64,000 nt of DNA from Flavobacteriales bacterium (GTDB taxonomy: Bacteria > Bacteroidota > Bacteroidia > Flavobacteriales_F > PHOS-HE28): the NCBI GenBank assembly GCA_016700415.1, contig CP065018.1:248001-312000 (forward strand), written 5' to 3'. Each line of letters begins with the position of its first letter. Positions within the stretch are counted from its first letter, which is position 1. The translations under genes and the position numbers were made by a program. Shown here piece after piece: positions 36,698 through 45,097 of the stretch. A model generated the notes under the pieces. That model was not told the origin of the DNA, searched no databases, and saw only the letters and a program-made list of their open reading frames with translations.

Positions 36698-38752
36698 ATG
36701 AGAACATTGTACATCCCCTTGGTCTTTGCCGCGCTGGCCGCGGTATCGGCCTCCGCGCAACACAGCGCGACCATCACTGTCACGGACCTCGGTTCCGGCA
36801 TGCCTGTGGAGAACGCGACTGTCTCGTTAGACGGCAACTTCATCGCCACGGATCCGGCCGGCCAGGCCATTTTCCCCGGACTTGCGGACGACACGTACGA
36901 CTATTCCGTGTTCGCCACATGCTACAACGAAGGTTCCGGATCGGTCACGATAGCCGGCGCGGATGGCGCTTCATCCGTAATGTTGGACCCCTTAAGCACC
37001 AACAACGTGTTCTTCTTCATCGGTGATCCGCTGGCGATCACCGGTGCCACGGTGCAAGTGACCGATGGCGCGGACTACAACGCGAGCTTCGTGACCAGCG
37101 ACCCGTTCGGCGGGGAGATCTTGGCGGACGTTCCATACGGCGACATCAGCTACACGATCAGCGCGCCTTGCTATGCGACGGTGACCGGCATGGTGACGGT
37201 GGACTGCAACAACGGTGACGGCATCGCGGTGTTCGAGAACCCGGCCCCGGCGACGACCAACAACGTGTTCTTCTTCATCGGCGATCCGCTGGCGATCACC
37301 GGTGCCACGGTGCAAGTGACCGATGGCGCGGACTACAACGCGAGCTTCGTGACCAGCGACCCGTTCGGTGGGGAGATCTTGGCGGACGTTCCCTACGGCG
37401 ACATCAGCTACACGATCAGCGCGCCGTGCTATGCGACGGTGACCGGCACGGTGACGGTGGACTGTAACAACGGTGACGGCATCGCGGTGTTCGAGAACCC
37501 GGCCCCGGCGACGACCAACAATGTGTTCTTCTTCATCGGCGACCCTTTGGCGATCACCGGTGCCACGGTGCAAGTGACCGATGGCGCGGACTACAACGCG
37601 AGCTTCGTGACCAGCGACCCGTTCGGTGGGGAGATCTTGGCGGACGTTCCCTACGGCGACATCAGCTACACGATCAGCGCGCCTTGCTATGCGACGTTGA
37701 CCGGCACGGTGACGGTGGACTGCAACAACGGTGACGGCATCGCGGTGTTCGAGAACCCGGCCCCGGCGACGACCAACAACGTGTTCTTCTTCATCGGCGA
37801 CCCTTTGGCGATCACCGGTGCCACGGTGCAGGTGACCGATGGCGCGGACTACAACGCGAGCTTCGTGACCAGCGACCCGTTCGGCGGGGAGATCTTGGCG
37901 GACGTTCCCTACGGCGACATCAGCTACACGATCAGCGCGCCTTGCTATGCGACGTTGACCGGCACGGTGACGGTGGACTGCAACAACGGTGACGGCATCG
38001 CGGTGTTCGAGAACCCGGCCCCGGCGACGACCAACAACGTGTTCTTCTTCATCGGCGACCCTTTGGCGATCACCGGTGCCACGGTGCAGGTGACCGATGG
38101 CGCGGACTACAACGCGAGCTTCGTGACCACGGACACCTTTGGCGGTGAGATGCTGGCGGACGTGCCTTTTGGCGACATCAGTTACACGATCACCGCGCCT
38201 TGCTATGCGACCGTGACCGGCACGGTGACGGTGGACTGCAACAACGGTGACGGCATCGCGATCTTCACCGATCCGGCCCCGGTCGTCATCGATGTCAACG
38301 TTACTCTTACCGGCAGCACCCTCACCGCCACAGCGACCGGAGTGGGCTACCAATGGGTGGATTGCGATAACAACAATGCCCCGATCGTTGGTGCTGAAGG
38401 ACAGAACTTCCTACCTGCGGAAAGCGGCGATTACGCCGTGGTCCTTACCAGCGGAGATTGTTCGCAGACCTCTGCATGCACGGAGGTGATCGTGACCGGC
38501 GTGGACGAGCTGGCAGGTCGTGATGCCTTCGCGGTGTACCCGAACCCTTTTGGTGACAGGATCACTGTGAGCACCAACGGCAAGCTCGGGCCTGTCCGCC
38601 TGGAACTTCTCAGCTTGACCGGCCAGGTCCTTTTGGATGAGACCCGAAGCGGCATGGAGATCTCTCTGCAGACTTCGGTGCTTCCTTCAGGCAGCTATAT
38701 CCTGCGCATGAGCTCCGACAACGCGCGCTCCACGGTCCGTGTGGTGAAGTAG
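36698..38752 (+). CDS. Secreted repeat protein with five 86-aa units and T9SS C-terminal signal, 684 aa
   Basis: Signal peptide to about residue 20 (ASAQ), then a first beta-sandwich like a carboxypeptidase-regulatory or PEGA domain. Residues about 101-530 hold five tandem units of 86 aa beginning TNNVFFFIGDPLAITGATVQ and containing two cysteines each (APCYAT, VDCNNGDG). Units 1-4 are nearly identical even in DNA; unit 5 is diverged. The C-terminal part has an immunoglobulin-like region and a sorting domain with VYPNPFGDRITVS and SGSYILRMSSDNARSTVRVVK. Such repeats make an extended rod; an adhesin or matrix role is inferred. Confidence 0.9.
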   Translation: MRTLYIPLVFAALAAVSASAQHSATITVTDLGSGMPVENATVSLDGNFIATDPAGQAIFPGLADDTYDYSVFATCYNEGSGSVTIAGADGASSVMLDPLSTNNVFFFIGDPLAITGATVQVTDGADYNASFVTSDPFGGEILADVPYGDISYTISAPCYATVTGMVTVDCNNGDGIAVFENPAPATTNNVFFFIGDPLAITGATVQVTDGADYNASFVTSDPFGGEILADVPYGDISYTISAPCYATVTGTVTVDCNNGDGIAVFENPAPATTNNVFFFIGDPLAITGATVQVTDGADYNASFVTSDPFGGEILADVPYGDISYTISAPCYATLTGTVTVDCNNGDGIAVFENPAPATTNNVFFFIGDPLAITGATVQVTDGADYNASFVTSDPFGGEILADVPYGDISYTISAPCYATLTGTVTVDCNNGDGIAVFENPAPATTNNVFFFIGDPLAITGATVQVTDGADYNASFVTTDTFGGEMLADVPFGDISYTITAPCYATVTGTVTVDCNNGDGIAIFTDPAPVVIDVNVTLTGSTLTATATGVGYQWVDCDNNNAPIVGAEGQNFLPAESGDYAVVLTSGDCSQTSACTEVIVTGVDELAGRDAFAVYPNPFGDRITVSTNGKLGPVRLELLSLTGQVLLDETRSGMEISLQTSVLPSGSYILRMSSDNARSTVRVVK
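36998..38287 (+). repeat. Five tandem 258-bp coding repeats
   Basis: Units begin at 36998, 37256, 37514, 37772 and 38030, each at ACCAACAA(C/T)GTGTTCTTC. Differences among the first four are few and mostly silent, which points to recent duplication or gene conversion. The array is in frame and inside the gene above. Confidence 0.95.
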
Positions 38753-38770
38753 AACGGACCGTAATACGGG

Positions 38771-38805
38771 AAGGGGCCGTCTCATTGCGAGGCGGCCCTT
38801 TTCTA
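38771..38805 (+). terminator. Terminator after the repeat-protein gene
   Basis: A 13-bp stem (38771-38783 with 38789-38801, two G-T pairs) and loop ATTGC is followed by T-rich sequence. It lies between convergent genes. Confidence 0.85.
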
Positions 38806-38815
38806 TTACAGTTAC

Positions 38816-39022
38816 TTACAACCCCAACTTCTTCACCAGCGCTCCCACTTCGGCCTCCGTGCTCCGCAGCATCTCGTTGCAGAAAGTGATCAGTACCACG
38901 GCGCGTTTCACTTTGCCGGTGAGCTCGTCCACGGAGATCTTGTCCTCCTGCAGGTCCTGCATGATGCGCTCCAGCTCGCTGTATGCTTTTTCGTAGGTGA
39001 GCTTCTCCTCAACTTTCTGCAT
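38816..39022 (-). CDS. xseB: Exodeoxyribonuclease VII small subunit, 68 aa
   Basis: Small helical subunit that joins XseA to form exonuclease VII, which degrades single-stranded DNA. The core LTYEKAYSELERIMQDLQED and KISVDELTGKVKRA match the XseB pattern (F-ALEEL--IV--LE-GE--LE). The start at 39022 lies inside the end of xseA (14-bp overlap), giving translational coupling. Length agrees with other XseB. Confidence 0.9.
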   Translation of the reverse strand: MQKVEEKLTYEKAYSELERIMQDLQEDKISVDELTGKVKRAVVLITFCNEMLRSTEAEVGALVKKLGL

Positions 39023-40391
39023 GGGGTTCGATGGTGTTGATGGTGGACCAGGCCTTGCCTCGTGCAAAGGTCGTCTCCAACTGGTCACCGGCTTGCAGGG
39101 TACGTGCATCCTTCACGGCATGGCCTTCCTTGCGGGTGATACTGAAGCCACGCTCGAGGTGCTTCTCTGGTGAAAGCATCTGAATGGCGTCGTCCATGCC
39201 TTGCAGCCGGCCGAGTACGAGTTGGAAGCCGCGTTGAGCGATCACTGAAAGCGATCCGCTCATCTCGCGGATACGTGCGGATTCCACCTGTGCCAGCTTG
39301 TGGCGCGGCAACAGGGCGAGGTCGTGGGCGAAGGTTTCAAGGCCCCGGCGGGAAACGGCGATCTTGTCTGTCACGGTACGCGCGAACTGGCCCGTGGCGG
39401 TGTTCAACAGGCCCCGCTCGGTACGGCAGCGTACGGTGGGCCGCATGGCGACCATCTCTTTGAACATGCTCAATTGATCCTTCCGGTCGGAGAAGGAGGT
39501 GAGCATCGCGTTGTGGATGTGGACCAGCATGCCGGTCATCGCGGTCTCGAAATACAGCGTGCGGTCCACGAGGAAATCAGCGACGGCGGTGGGCGTCTTG
39601 TGGTGGCCGTGCGCGATGAGGTCCATTACGGAGACGTCCACATCGTGCCCAATGCCGGTGAGCACGGGGATGCGTATTCGTGCCGCCACGCGTGCCAGTT
39701 CCAGGTCGTTGTAGGGTTCGAGGTCCAGCTTGGAGCCGCCGCCACGGATCAGCACCACGGCATCGAATTGTTTTGGATCGATCGAGGATAGGGCCGCACG
39801 CAGTTCCTGCGCGGCCGCATCGCCCTGCACCACGGAGTTGAACACGCGCACATGGAAGCGGTAGCCATGCTCGTTGCGCTCCAAGTGCTGCATGAAGTCC
39901 GCGTAAGCCGCAGTGCCGACGGACGCCACCAAGGCGATGCGCTGCAACACCATCGGCATCGGGATGAAACGGTTCCGGTCGTACAGGCCCTCTTCTTTCA
40001 GCGTCGCGATCGTTTCCCGCTTGCGCCTTTCCAGCTCGCTGATGTTGAAGCTCAGGTCGATGGTCTCGATCACCAAGCTCAGCCCATGGACGAGGTGGTA
40101 GTTGGTCTTGGCGAGGAACAGGATCTCCACGCCGTCCTTGAGGATATTGCGGCTTTCGCTGCCCAATTCCTCCCGGATGCGGTGCAACGCGGACATCCAG
40201 ATGGCACCGCGCATCACGGCCACTTTCTCACCGGCTTGGTGCTGCACAAGCTCCAAGTACGCGTGCTTGCCCACGTTGATGGACGCGATCTCCGCCTTTA
40301 CCCAGAAGGACGCGCCGTGGGTAGCCTCCTCGATCCGTTGCTTGATCGCATTGCCTACCTGACGTAGCGTATAGATCTTGCGCTCCTCCAT
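39009..40391 (-). CDS. xseA: Exodeoxyribonuclease VII large subunit, 460 aa
   Basis: Large catalytic subunit. The N-terminal OB-fold reads FWVKAEIASINVGKHAYLEL (nucleic-acid binding, with a domain start YTLRQVGNAIKQRI), then DGVEILFLAKTNYH. The catalytic exonuclease VII domain carries IALVASVGTAAYADFMQHLER, VVLIRGGGSKLDLEPYND and IPVLTGIGHDVDVSVMDLIA; the last with PTAVADFLVDR is the family hallmark. A C-terminal segment has LERGFSITRKEGHAV. The ATG at 40391 begins with MEERKIYTLRQV. Forms the xseA-xseB operon. Confidence 0.96.
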   Translation of the reverse strand: MEERKIYTLRQVGNAIKQRIEEATHGASFWVKAEIASINVGKHAYLELVQHQAGEKVAVMRGAIWMSALHRIREELGSESRNILKDGVEILFLAKTNYHLVHGLSLVIETIDLSFNISELERRKRETIATLKEEGLYDRNRFIPMPMVLQRIALVASVGTAAYADFMQHLERNEHGYRFHVRVFNSVVQGDAAAQELRAALSSIDPKQFDAVVLIRGGGSKLDLEPYNDLELARVAARIRIPVLTGIGHDVDVSVMDLIAHGHHKTPTAVADFLVDRTLYFETAMTGMLVHIHNAMLTSFSDRKDQLSMFKEMVAMRPTVRCRTERGLLNTATGQFARTVTDKIAVSRRGLETFAHDLALLPRHKLAQVESARIREMSGSLSVIAQRGFQLVLGRLQGMDDAIQMLSPEKHLERGFSITRKEGHAVKDARTLQAGDQLETTFARGKAWSTINTIEPHAES

Positions 40392-40414
40392 TTTCCGGGG
40401 GAACAAGTGTACCA

Positions 40415-40520
40415 ACTATGGTGGTGAAAGGGGTGAGGGAGGTAAGGGAAGCGAGGGAGGTCACGGAGGTGGTGCCATCCCTCTCCTCCCTGTCCTCCTT
40501 GACTTCCATTACCCACTTTG
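40415..40520. repeat. Low-complexity word spacer upstream of xseA
   Basis: Repeated G/A-rich words such as GGGGTGAGGGAGGTAAGGG and AGCGAGGGAGGTCACGGAGG, then a mirrored C/T-rich part (CCATCCCTCTCCTCCCTGTC). No gene. It separates xseA from the NlpC/P60 gene. Confidence 0.55.
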
Positions 40521-40538
40521 CATAGGAGTACGGGAGGG

Positions 40539-41306
40539 TCACACCACCCGCTTGATCATCCGCAGTTTGTGGGTGTACTTCTTTTCCGACGCGTTGAAGA
40601 TGCCTTCCTGATCGAGGTTGTCGATGCGTACGCGGCCGGAAGCATGGAGGATCCGTCGATTCTCCAGCACGATGCCCACGTGGACGATGCGGCCCTCCTC
40701 ATTGTCGAAGAAGGCAAGATCGCCGGTGGCGGCCAGATCGATCAGTTCCACGAGCTTGCCTAATTCGGCCTGTTGCCATGCATCGCGGGGAAGTTGGATG
40801 CCGCCCACGAGAAAGAGCATCTGGGTAAGGCCTGAACAGTCCACGCCGAAAGGTGAGCGTCCGCCCCAGAGATAGGGTGTGTTCAGCCATTGGTCCATTA
40901 CCGCGAGTAACCGCATCACCGGCGTGCCATTGGCCTGCGCGGTGGTGCGTCCGGGGAAGGCCAAGTGCTCGTTCCCGATCTCGAACTGCCCGGCGGAGTA
41001 TGCCGGGAGCACCGCCCCGAAGGGTACCACCAGCGCCCCGGAGGCGGTGGCGACGTGCATGAACTGTTCGATGGAACGCACGGGTTTCACATCCACGCCG
41101 TCCCGCGCGGAACTGACCTGCTTGTTGTCCACCCAACCTTCATAGTCGTCATGGTGGAACTTCAGGCGCGTCCATTTGGAATTTCGCTCCAGCACGTCGG
41201 CGGTCTCACCGAAAAGCCATTGGGTGACCTGTTCGGCACGGTCGTCCGGCTCGCGGCGCACGGGCACGATGCTCAGCGTGCAGATGGCTTGGTCGTGTTC
41301 GCTCAT
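40539..41306 (-). CDS. SH3b and NlpC/P60 domain cell-wall hydrolase, 255 aa
   Basis: Peptidoglycan endopeptidase that cleaves the gamma-D-Glu to meso-diaminopimelate bond. N-terminal SH3-like segments occupy about residues 10-115 (SIVPVRREPDDRAEQVTQWL). The NlpC/P60 domain has catalytic Cys157 in GVDCSGLTQM, His209 in RIVHVGIVLENRRILHASG, and His221 as the probable third residue. PYLWGGRSPFG just ahead of the Cys is typical. There is no evident signal peptide, so it may be cytoplasmic and recycle muropeptides as in YkfC. Start at 41306 preferred. Confidence 0.93.
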   Translation of the reverse strand: MSEHDQAICTLSIVPVRREPDDRAEQVTQWLFGETADVLERNSKWTRLKFHHDDYEGWVDNKQVSSARDGVDVKPVRSIEQFMHVATASGALVVPFGAVLPAYSAGQFEIGNEHLAFPGRTTAQANGTPVMRLLAVMDQWLNTPYLWGGRSPFGVDCSGLTQMLFLVGGIQLPRDAWQQAELGKLVELIDLAATGDLAFFDNEEGRIVHVGIVLENRRILHASGRVRIDNLDQEGIFNASEKKYTHKLRMIKRVV

Positions 41307-41396
41307 GGCCGCGAAGGTGCATCTCCTACCATCCGTGGCAACGGACTGCCGGGCCAAGTTTTACGCGGGCGGGCGTTAACGAAAGGGAGGGAGGGG

Positions 41397-42575
41397 TCAG
41401 AGCACCTCGATCACCATCGCGCTGGCACCGCCGCCGCCGTTGCAGATGCCGGCCGCGCCGTACTTCCTGCCGTTCTGCTTCAACGCATGTAACAGCGTAA
41501 CGATGATGCGCGCGCCGCTGCAACCCAAGGGATGGCCCAGAGAGACCGCGCCGCCATGGATGTTCACCTTGGCCGGGTCGAGCCCCATCAACTTCGTGTT
41601 CGCGATGCCCACCACGGAAAAGGCCTCGTTGAGCTCCACTAGATCGATGTCCTCCATCTTCAGCCCGGCTTTCTTCACCGCCAGTGGTACGGCCTTGCTG
41701 GGCGTGGTGGTGAACAGCTCAGGAGCCTGCTCGGCATCCGCGTAACCGATCACTTTCGCTAGCGGCTTCAGACCTAATGACTTCGCCTTCTCTGCGCTCA
41801 TTAAAACCAGTGCGGCCGCGCCGTCGTTGATCGTGCTGGCGTTGCCGGCGGTGACGGTGCCTTCTTTGGTGAAGACGGGACGCAGCGTCTTCAGCTTCTC
41901 GAAGTTCACGTTGGAATATTCCTCATCCTCGCTCACCACCGTGTCTCCCTTGCGGCCCTTCACGGTCACGGGCACCACTTCATCCTTGAACTTTCCTTCT
42001 TTCCACGCCTTGGCGCTTCGGGTGTAGCTCTCGATGGCGAAGGCATCCTGTTCCTCGCGGCTGATCTTGTTGTCGGTGGCGCAGAGGTCGGCGCACACGC
42101 CCATGGCCTGCTGGTCGTACACGTTCATCAGCCCGTCCTTGCCGATGCCGTCGATAAGTTTGCCATCGCCGAATCGGTAGCCGTAGCGGGCGTTCTCCAC
42201 ATAGTAGGGCGTGCGGCTCATGTTCTCCATGCCGCCTGCGACCACCACTTCGGCATCGCCTAAGAGGATCTCCTGCGTGGCGATCATGATCGCTTTCATG
42301 CCGCTGGCGCAGACCTTGTTCACGGTGGTGGCCGGGGTGCTGTCCGGGAGTCCTGCGAACTTCGAGGCTTGGCGCGCGGGTGCCTGTCCCAGATTGGCGG
42401 ACAGCACGCAGCCCATGATCACGTCGTTCACGTCCTCCGGCTTCACGCCTGCTTTTTCCACGGCGGCCTTGATGGCGGCGGCGCCCAGTTCGGTGGCGGG
42501 CACGGTGGAAAGACTGCCCCCGAAGGAGCCGATGGGGGTGCGTACTGCGGAAACGATGACGACTTCACGGGCCAT
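41397..42575 (-). CDS. Acetyl-CoA C-acetyltransferase (thiolase), 392 aa
   Basis: Condenses or cleaves acyl-CoA with acetyl-CoA. Catalytic Cys89 is in TTVNKVCASGMKAIM; the second His is in HGGAVSLGHPLGCSGARI and the second Cys in AGICNGGGGASA. VVVAGGMENMSRTPY and ELNEAFSVVGIA are further signatures of the biosynthetic thiolase class. Degradative and biosynthetic members are close, so atoB, phaA or fadA-like use cannot be separated here. Monocistronic with a TACCTTTG promoter box 26 bp upstream of the ATG. Confidence 0.95.
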   Translation of the reverse strand: MAREVVIVSAVRTPIGSFGGSLSTVPATELGAAAIKAAVEKAGVKPEDVNDVIMGCVLSANLGQAPARQASKFAGLPDSTPATTVNKVCASGMKAIMIATQEILLGDAEVVVAGGMENMSRTPYYVENARYGYRFGDGKLIDGIGKDGLMNVYDQQAMGVCADLCATDNKISREEQDAFAIESYTRSAKAWKEGKFKDEVVPVTVKGRKGDTVVSEDEEYSNVNFEKLKTLRPVFTKEGTVTAGNASTINDGAAALVLMSAEKAKSLGLKPLAKVIGYADAEQAPELFTTTPSKAVPLAVKKAGLKMEDIDLVELNEAFSVVGIANTKLMGLDPAKVNIHGGAVSLGHPLGCSGARIIVTLLHALKQNGRKYGAAGICNGGGGASAMVIEVL

Positions 42576-42585
42576 GGGAAATGAA

Positions 42586-42917
42586 TTTTGATTTGGGCGG
42601 CAAAGGTACGGATGGTGGAAATGGCAGGGTTTTGGGTGGAACCGCCATAGTTAGAGAGGTGAAGGAGGGAGGGGATCGCTTCGCGATCTCGACCTTGCTG
42701 TTTTTCTACCGCAACGTGCGCAACGGACACAACGACGTTGGCGAAACTGACCACCTCGGCGCCGCACCTATTCCGTTGCGCTCGTTGCGTCCGTTGCGGT
42801 TCCAACTTCTTGGCAGAACCTTGCTTGGCATTCCGCCCGACACGCTGCGAGCACGCCTTTGTTGGAGGGGATCGCGCGAGGCGCGCTATCCCTTTTGGGG
42901 GAGGCTTCAATGCAAAA
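42586..42917. repeat. Gene-free spacer with word repeats and hairpins
   Basis: The first part contains the thiolase promoter. At 42740-42820 the word CGTTGCG and relatives recur (TTGCGCTCGTTGCGTCCGTT). Hairpins GATCGC-TTC-GCGATC (about 42670-42690) and GGGAT-C-GCGCG / CGCGC-T-ATCCC (42868-42892) are visible. No coding frame is supported. Confidence 0.5.
42601..42608 (-). promoter_or_regulatory. Promoter -7 box for the thiolase gene
   Basis: TACCTTTG on the minus strand matches the TAnnTTTG consensus. The -33 region is not convincing. Confidence 0.6.
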
Positions 42918-42935
42918 CGCCCGCTTTCGCGGGCG
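42918..42935 (-). terminator. Terminator after tRNA-Ser
   Basis: A 7-bp GC stem CGCCCGC / GCGGGCG with a 4-nt loop; on the minus strand a TTTT run follows it, inside GTTTTGC. It sits 8 bp beyond the tRNA. Confidence 0.75.
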
Positions 42936-42942
42936 CTTGCAC

Positions 42943-43034
<92 letters not shown>

Positions 43035-43074
43035 AATTCGGGCGGCAAATATAGCCGCCTCTTTGAAAACTTCG

Positions 43075-43148
<74 letters not shown>

Positions 43149-43198
43149 AAATACTTCGGCGAAAATAGAGATTGCATGGCCATACAGAGCTTCCGAAG

Positions 43199-43262
43199 GC
43201 TCAGCCGGATAGAGCGGCGTGCCTTTTTTGCGCTACGCGCGGGCTAGCTGAGCTACGGGACC
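43199..43262. repeat. Scrambled tRNA-Arg remnant (inverted pieces)
   Basis: 43247-43262 is identical to the 5' end of the adjacent tRNA-Arg (acceptor plus start of D-arm). 43199-43215, on the opposite strand, is a D-arm copy with one mismatch (GCTCAGCCGGATAGAGC). The two are inverted and lie between tRNA-Arg and tRNA-Pro; no full cloverleaf can be drawn. Confidence 0.65.
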
Positions 43263-43340
43263 GAGCCGCGAAAATAGGCGTGACGATCAGAACGAGGAAG
43301 CTCTTTGACAGGCATTTACCATGTGGTCACCCACGAAAAA

Positions 43341-43364
43341 GGGCCACCTTTTGCAAGATGGCCC
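43341..43364 (-). terminator. Terminator after tRNA-Pro
   Basis: GGGCCACCTT / AAGATGGCCC stem with one mismatch and loop TTGC; the minus strand continues with TTTTTCG. Confidence 0.8.
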
Positions 43365-43376
43365 CCTCGTTTTCCG

Positions 43377-43451
43377 TCGGGGTGGCAGGATTCGAACCTG
43401 CGACCCCCTGCTCCCAAAGCAGGTACGCTAACCGGCCTGCGCTACACCCCG
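43377..43451 (-). tRNA. tRNA-Pro (TGG)
   Basis: Acceptor CGGGGTG/CACCCCG, anticodon stem CCTGC/GCAGG around TTTGGGA, T-arm GCAGG-TTCGAAT-CCTGC, discriminator A. CCA not encoded. First of the tRNA group in the direction of transcription. Confidence 0.94.
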
Positions 43452-43581
43452 AAAACGGGCTGCAAAGAAAGGCTTTTGGGCGACGCGCCCGACAGATCGC
43501 GGATTTTATCCATTTGTACCGGCTCCACGATACTACCGGTCCTGCTGTCACGTTCCCCGGTTTCACCCCATCCGATCCACC

Positions 43582-44958
43582 ATGTCCGAACAAATGAACG
43601 GTCCCGCCCCTGCCACAGGTCCCATCGCTCCACGCCCGGACCGCTTGAGCTGGCTCCGCCGGTCGATGACCATGCGCGCGGTGTTGGTGGCGGTGCTCGT
43701 CCTGCTGCTGTTGGTCCCGCTGGCGATGGTGCAGGACCTGATCCATGAACGGGAGTATCGCAAGGACGATGCGGCCCGCGAGGTGAGTGCCACCTGGGGC
43801 GGTAGCCAGACCATCACCGGGCCAGTGATCACCGTGCCGTACCAAGCTACCGTGCGCGTGGACATAGGCGACGGGAGAACGGAGATGCGGAACGTTACGC
43901 AGTACGCACATTTCCTGCCGGAAAAGCTCGACGTGAAGAGCAGCTTGGACCCGGAAAAACGCCATCGCGGCATTTATGACGTGGTGGTGTACAAGGGCCA
44001 TGTGGAACTATCGGCCACATTTCCGGCCATGGGCGGGCTGTTGCCGACAACGGCTTCCGCATTGCGCTGGAACGAGGCTGAGCTGTGCCTCGGGATCTCG
44101 GACCTGCGGAGCATCAAACAGCAAGTTTCCGCGAAGCTGGCGGTAAGCAGCCTGGCCTTTGAGCCCGGGCTCCCTTCGGATGATCTCATCGCCTCGGGGC
44201 TAAGTGCCGACATGCCGATGGACAGCAGTGCCTTAAGCAGGCCGTTCGATCTGTCCATCGTGCTGGAACTGAATGGCAGCGGCAGTTTCCGCGTTGTGCC
44301 CACGGGCCGGAACACCTCGGCATCCGCGCGCTCCTCTTGGCCGGACCCCAGCTTCCAGGGCGCATTCTTGCCTGACAGTTCCACGGTCTCGGCAGACGGC
44401 TTCACGGCGCATTGGACCGTGCTGCATTTGAACCGGCCCTATCCGCAGGAATTCACCGGGAGCCGCAATATGGAGCTTGAGGCGAGCGCCTTCGGTCCGG
44501 ACCTGATCCTGCCGGTTGACGAATACCAGAAGAGCACGCGGGCGGCCAAGTACGGCCTGATGTTGATCGTGATGGTATTCCTCGTGTTCTTCTTCGTAGA
44601 GGTGCTTCAGAAACTGCGGATCCATCCCATCCAGTATTTGCTGGTGGGCTTGGCACTGTGCATTTTCTACACCTTGCTCATCGCGCTCAGCGAGCACATC
44701 GGCTTCAGTTCGGCCTACATCGCCTCAGCCATTGCAGTGATCGCGCTGGTGGTGTTCTATGCGCGGAGCGTGTTCAAGCAGATAAAGGCCACGCAGCTGT
44801 TGGGCTTGGTGATGGTGCTGGTGTTCGGCTTCATGTTCACGGTGATCAACCAGGAGGACTATGCGCTGCTGATCGGCAGCATCGGCCTGTTCATCGTGCT
44901 GGCGATCGTGATGGCGGTGAGCCGGAAGATCGATTGGGACCGGGCAGGGGAACAGTAG
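43582..44958 (+). CDS. creD: CreD family inner membrane protein, 458 aa
   Basis: Integral membrane protein of the CreD/CET family. One helix near residues 32-52 (AVLVAVLVLLLLVPLAMV) is followed by a large periplasmic part with GGSQTITGPVITVPY and a beta-rich region, then about five C-terminal helices from residue 325 on, with VFLVFFFVEVLQKLRIHPIQ-Y LLVGLALCIFYTLLIALSEH. In E. coli CreD is induced by CreBC and affects envelope and beta-lactam response; biochemical function is unknown. No creBC genes lie here. It begins 130 bp after tRNA-Pro, with no gene between. Confidence 0.93.
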   Translation: MSEQMNGPAPATGPIAPRPDRLSWLRRSMTMRAVLVAVLVLLLLVPLAMVQDLIHEREYRKDDAAREVSATWGGSQTITGPVITVPYQATVRVDIGDGRTEMRNVTQYAHFLPEKLDVKSSLDPEKRHRGIYDVVVYKGHVELSATFPAMGGLLPTTASALRWNEAELCLGISDLRSIKQQVSAKLAVSSLAFEPGLPSDDLIASGLSADMPMDSSALSRPFDLSIVLELNGSGSFRVVPTGRNTSASARSSWPDPSFQGAFLPDSSTVSADGFTAHWTVLHLNRPYPQEFTGSRNMELEASAFGPDLILPVDEYQKSTRAAKYGLMLIVMVFLVFFFVEVLQKLRIHPIQYLLVGLALCIFYTLLIALSEHIGFSSAYIASAIAVIALVVFYARSVFKQIKATQLLGLVMVLVFGFMFTVINQEDYALLIGSIGLFIVLAIVMAVSRKIDWDRAGEQ

Positions 44959-45097
44959 AGGATCGGCGCGCTCATCGGCTGGGATCCCCGCTTGTCGGGT
45001 GCTTGGGGCAGGTCGTCGAATTGTTGATCAATGGTCGGCAATATGTTGAGGCTGAGGCAGGTTCATAGGGATCTTCGCGGCACTTCAACGGTCATTG

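Noticed and set aside
36998..38287. Five regular 258-bp repeats that could be mistaken for a CRISPR array or satellite
   Set aside because: They are in frame within a secreted protein gene, have no spacers, and the repeat is far longer than a CRISPR repeat.
36992..38353. A 453-codon minus-strand frame with HRHRAG-like repeats
   Set aside because: It mirrors the tandem repeats of the secreted protein on the plus strand and has no family likeness.
43181..43262. A fourth tRNA between tRNA-Arg and tRNA-Pro
   Set aside because: Only an acceptor/D-arm half and an inverted D-arm are present; no anticodon stem or T-arm can be formed.
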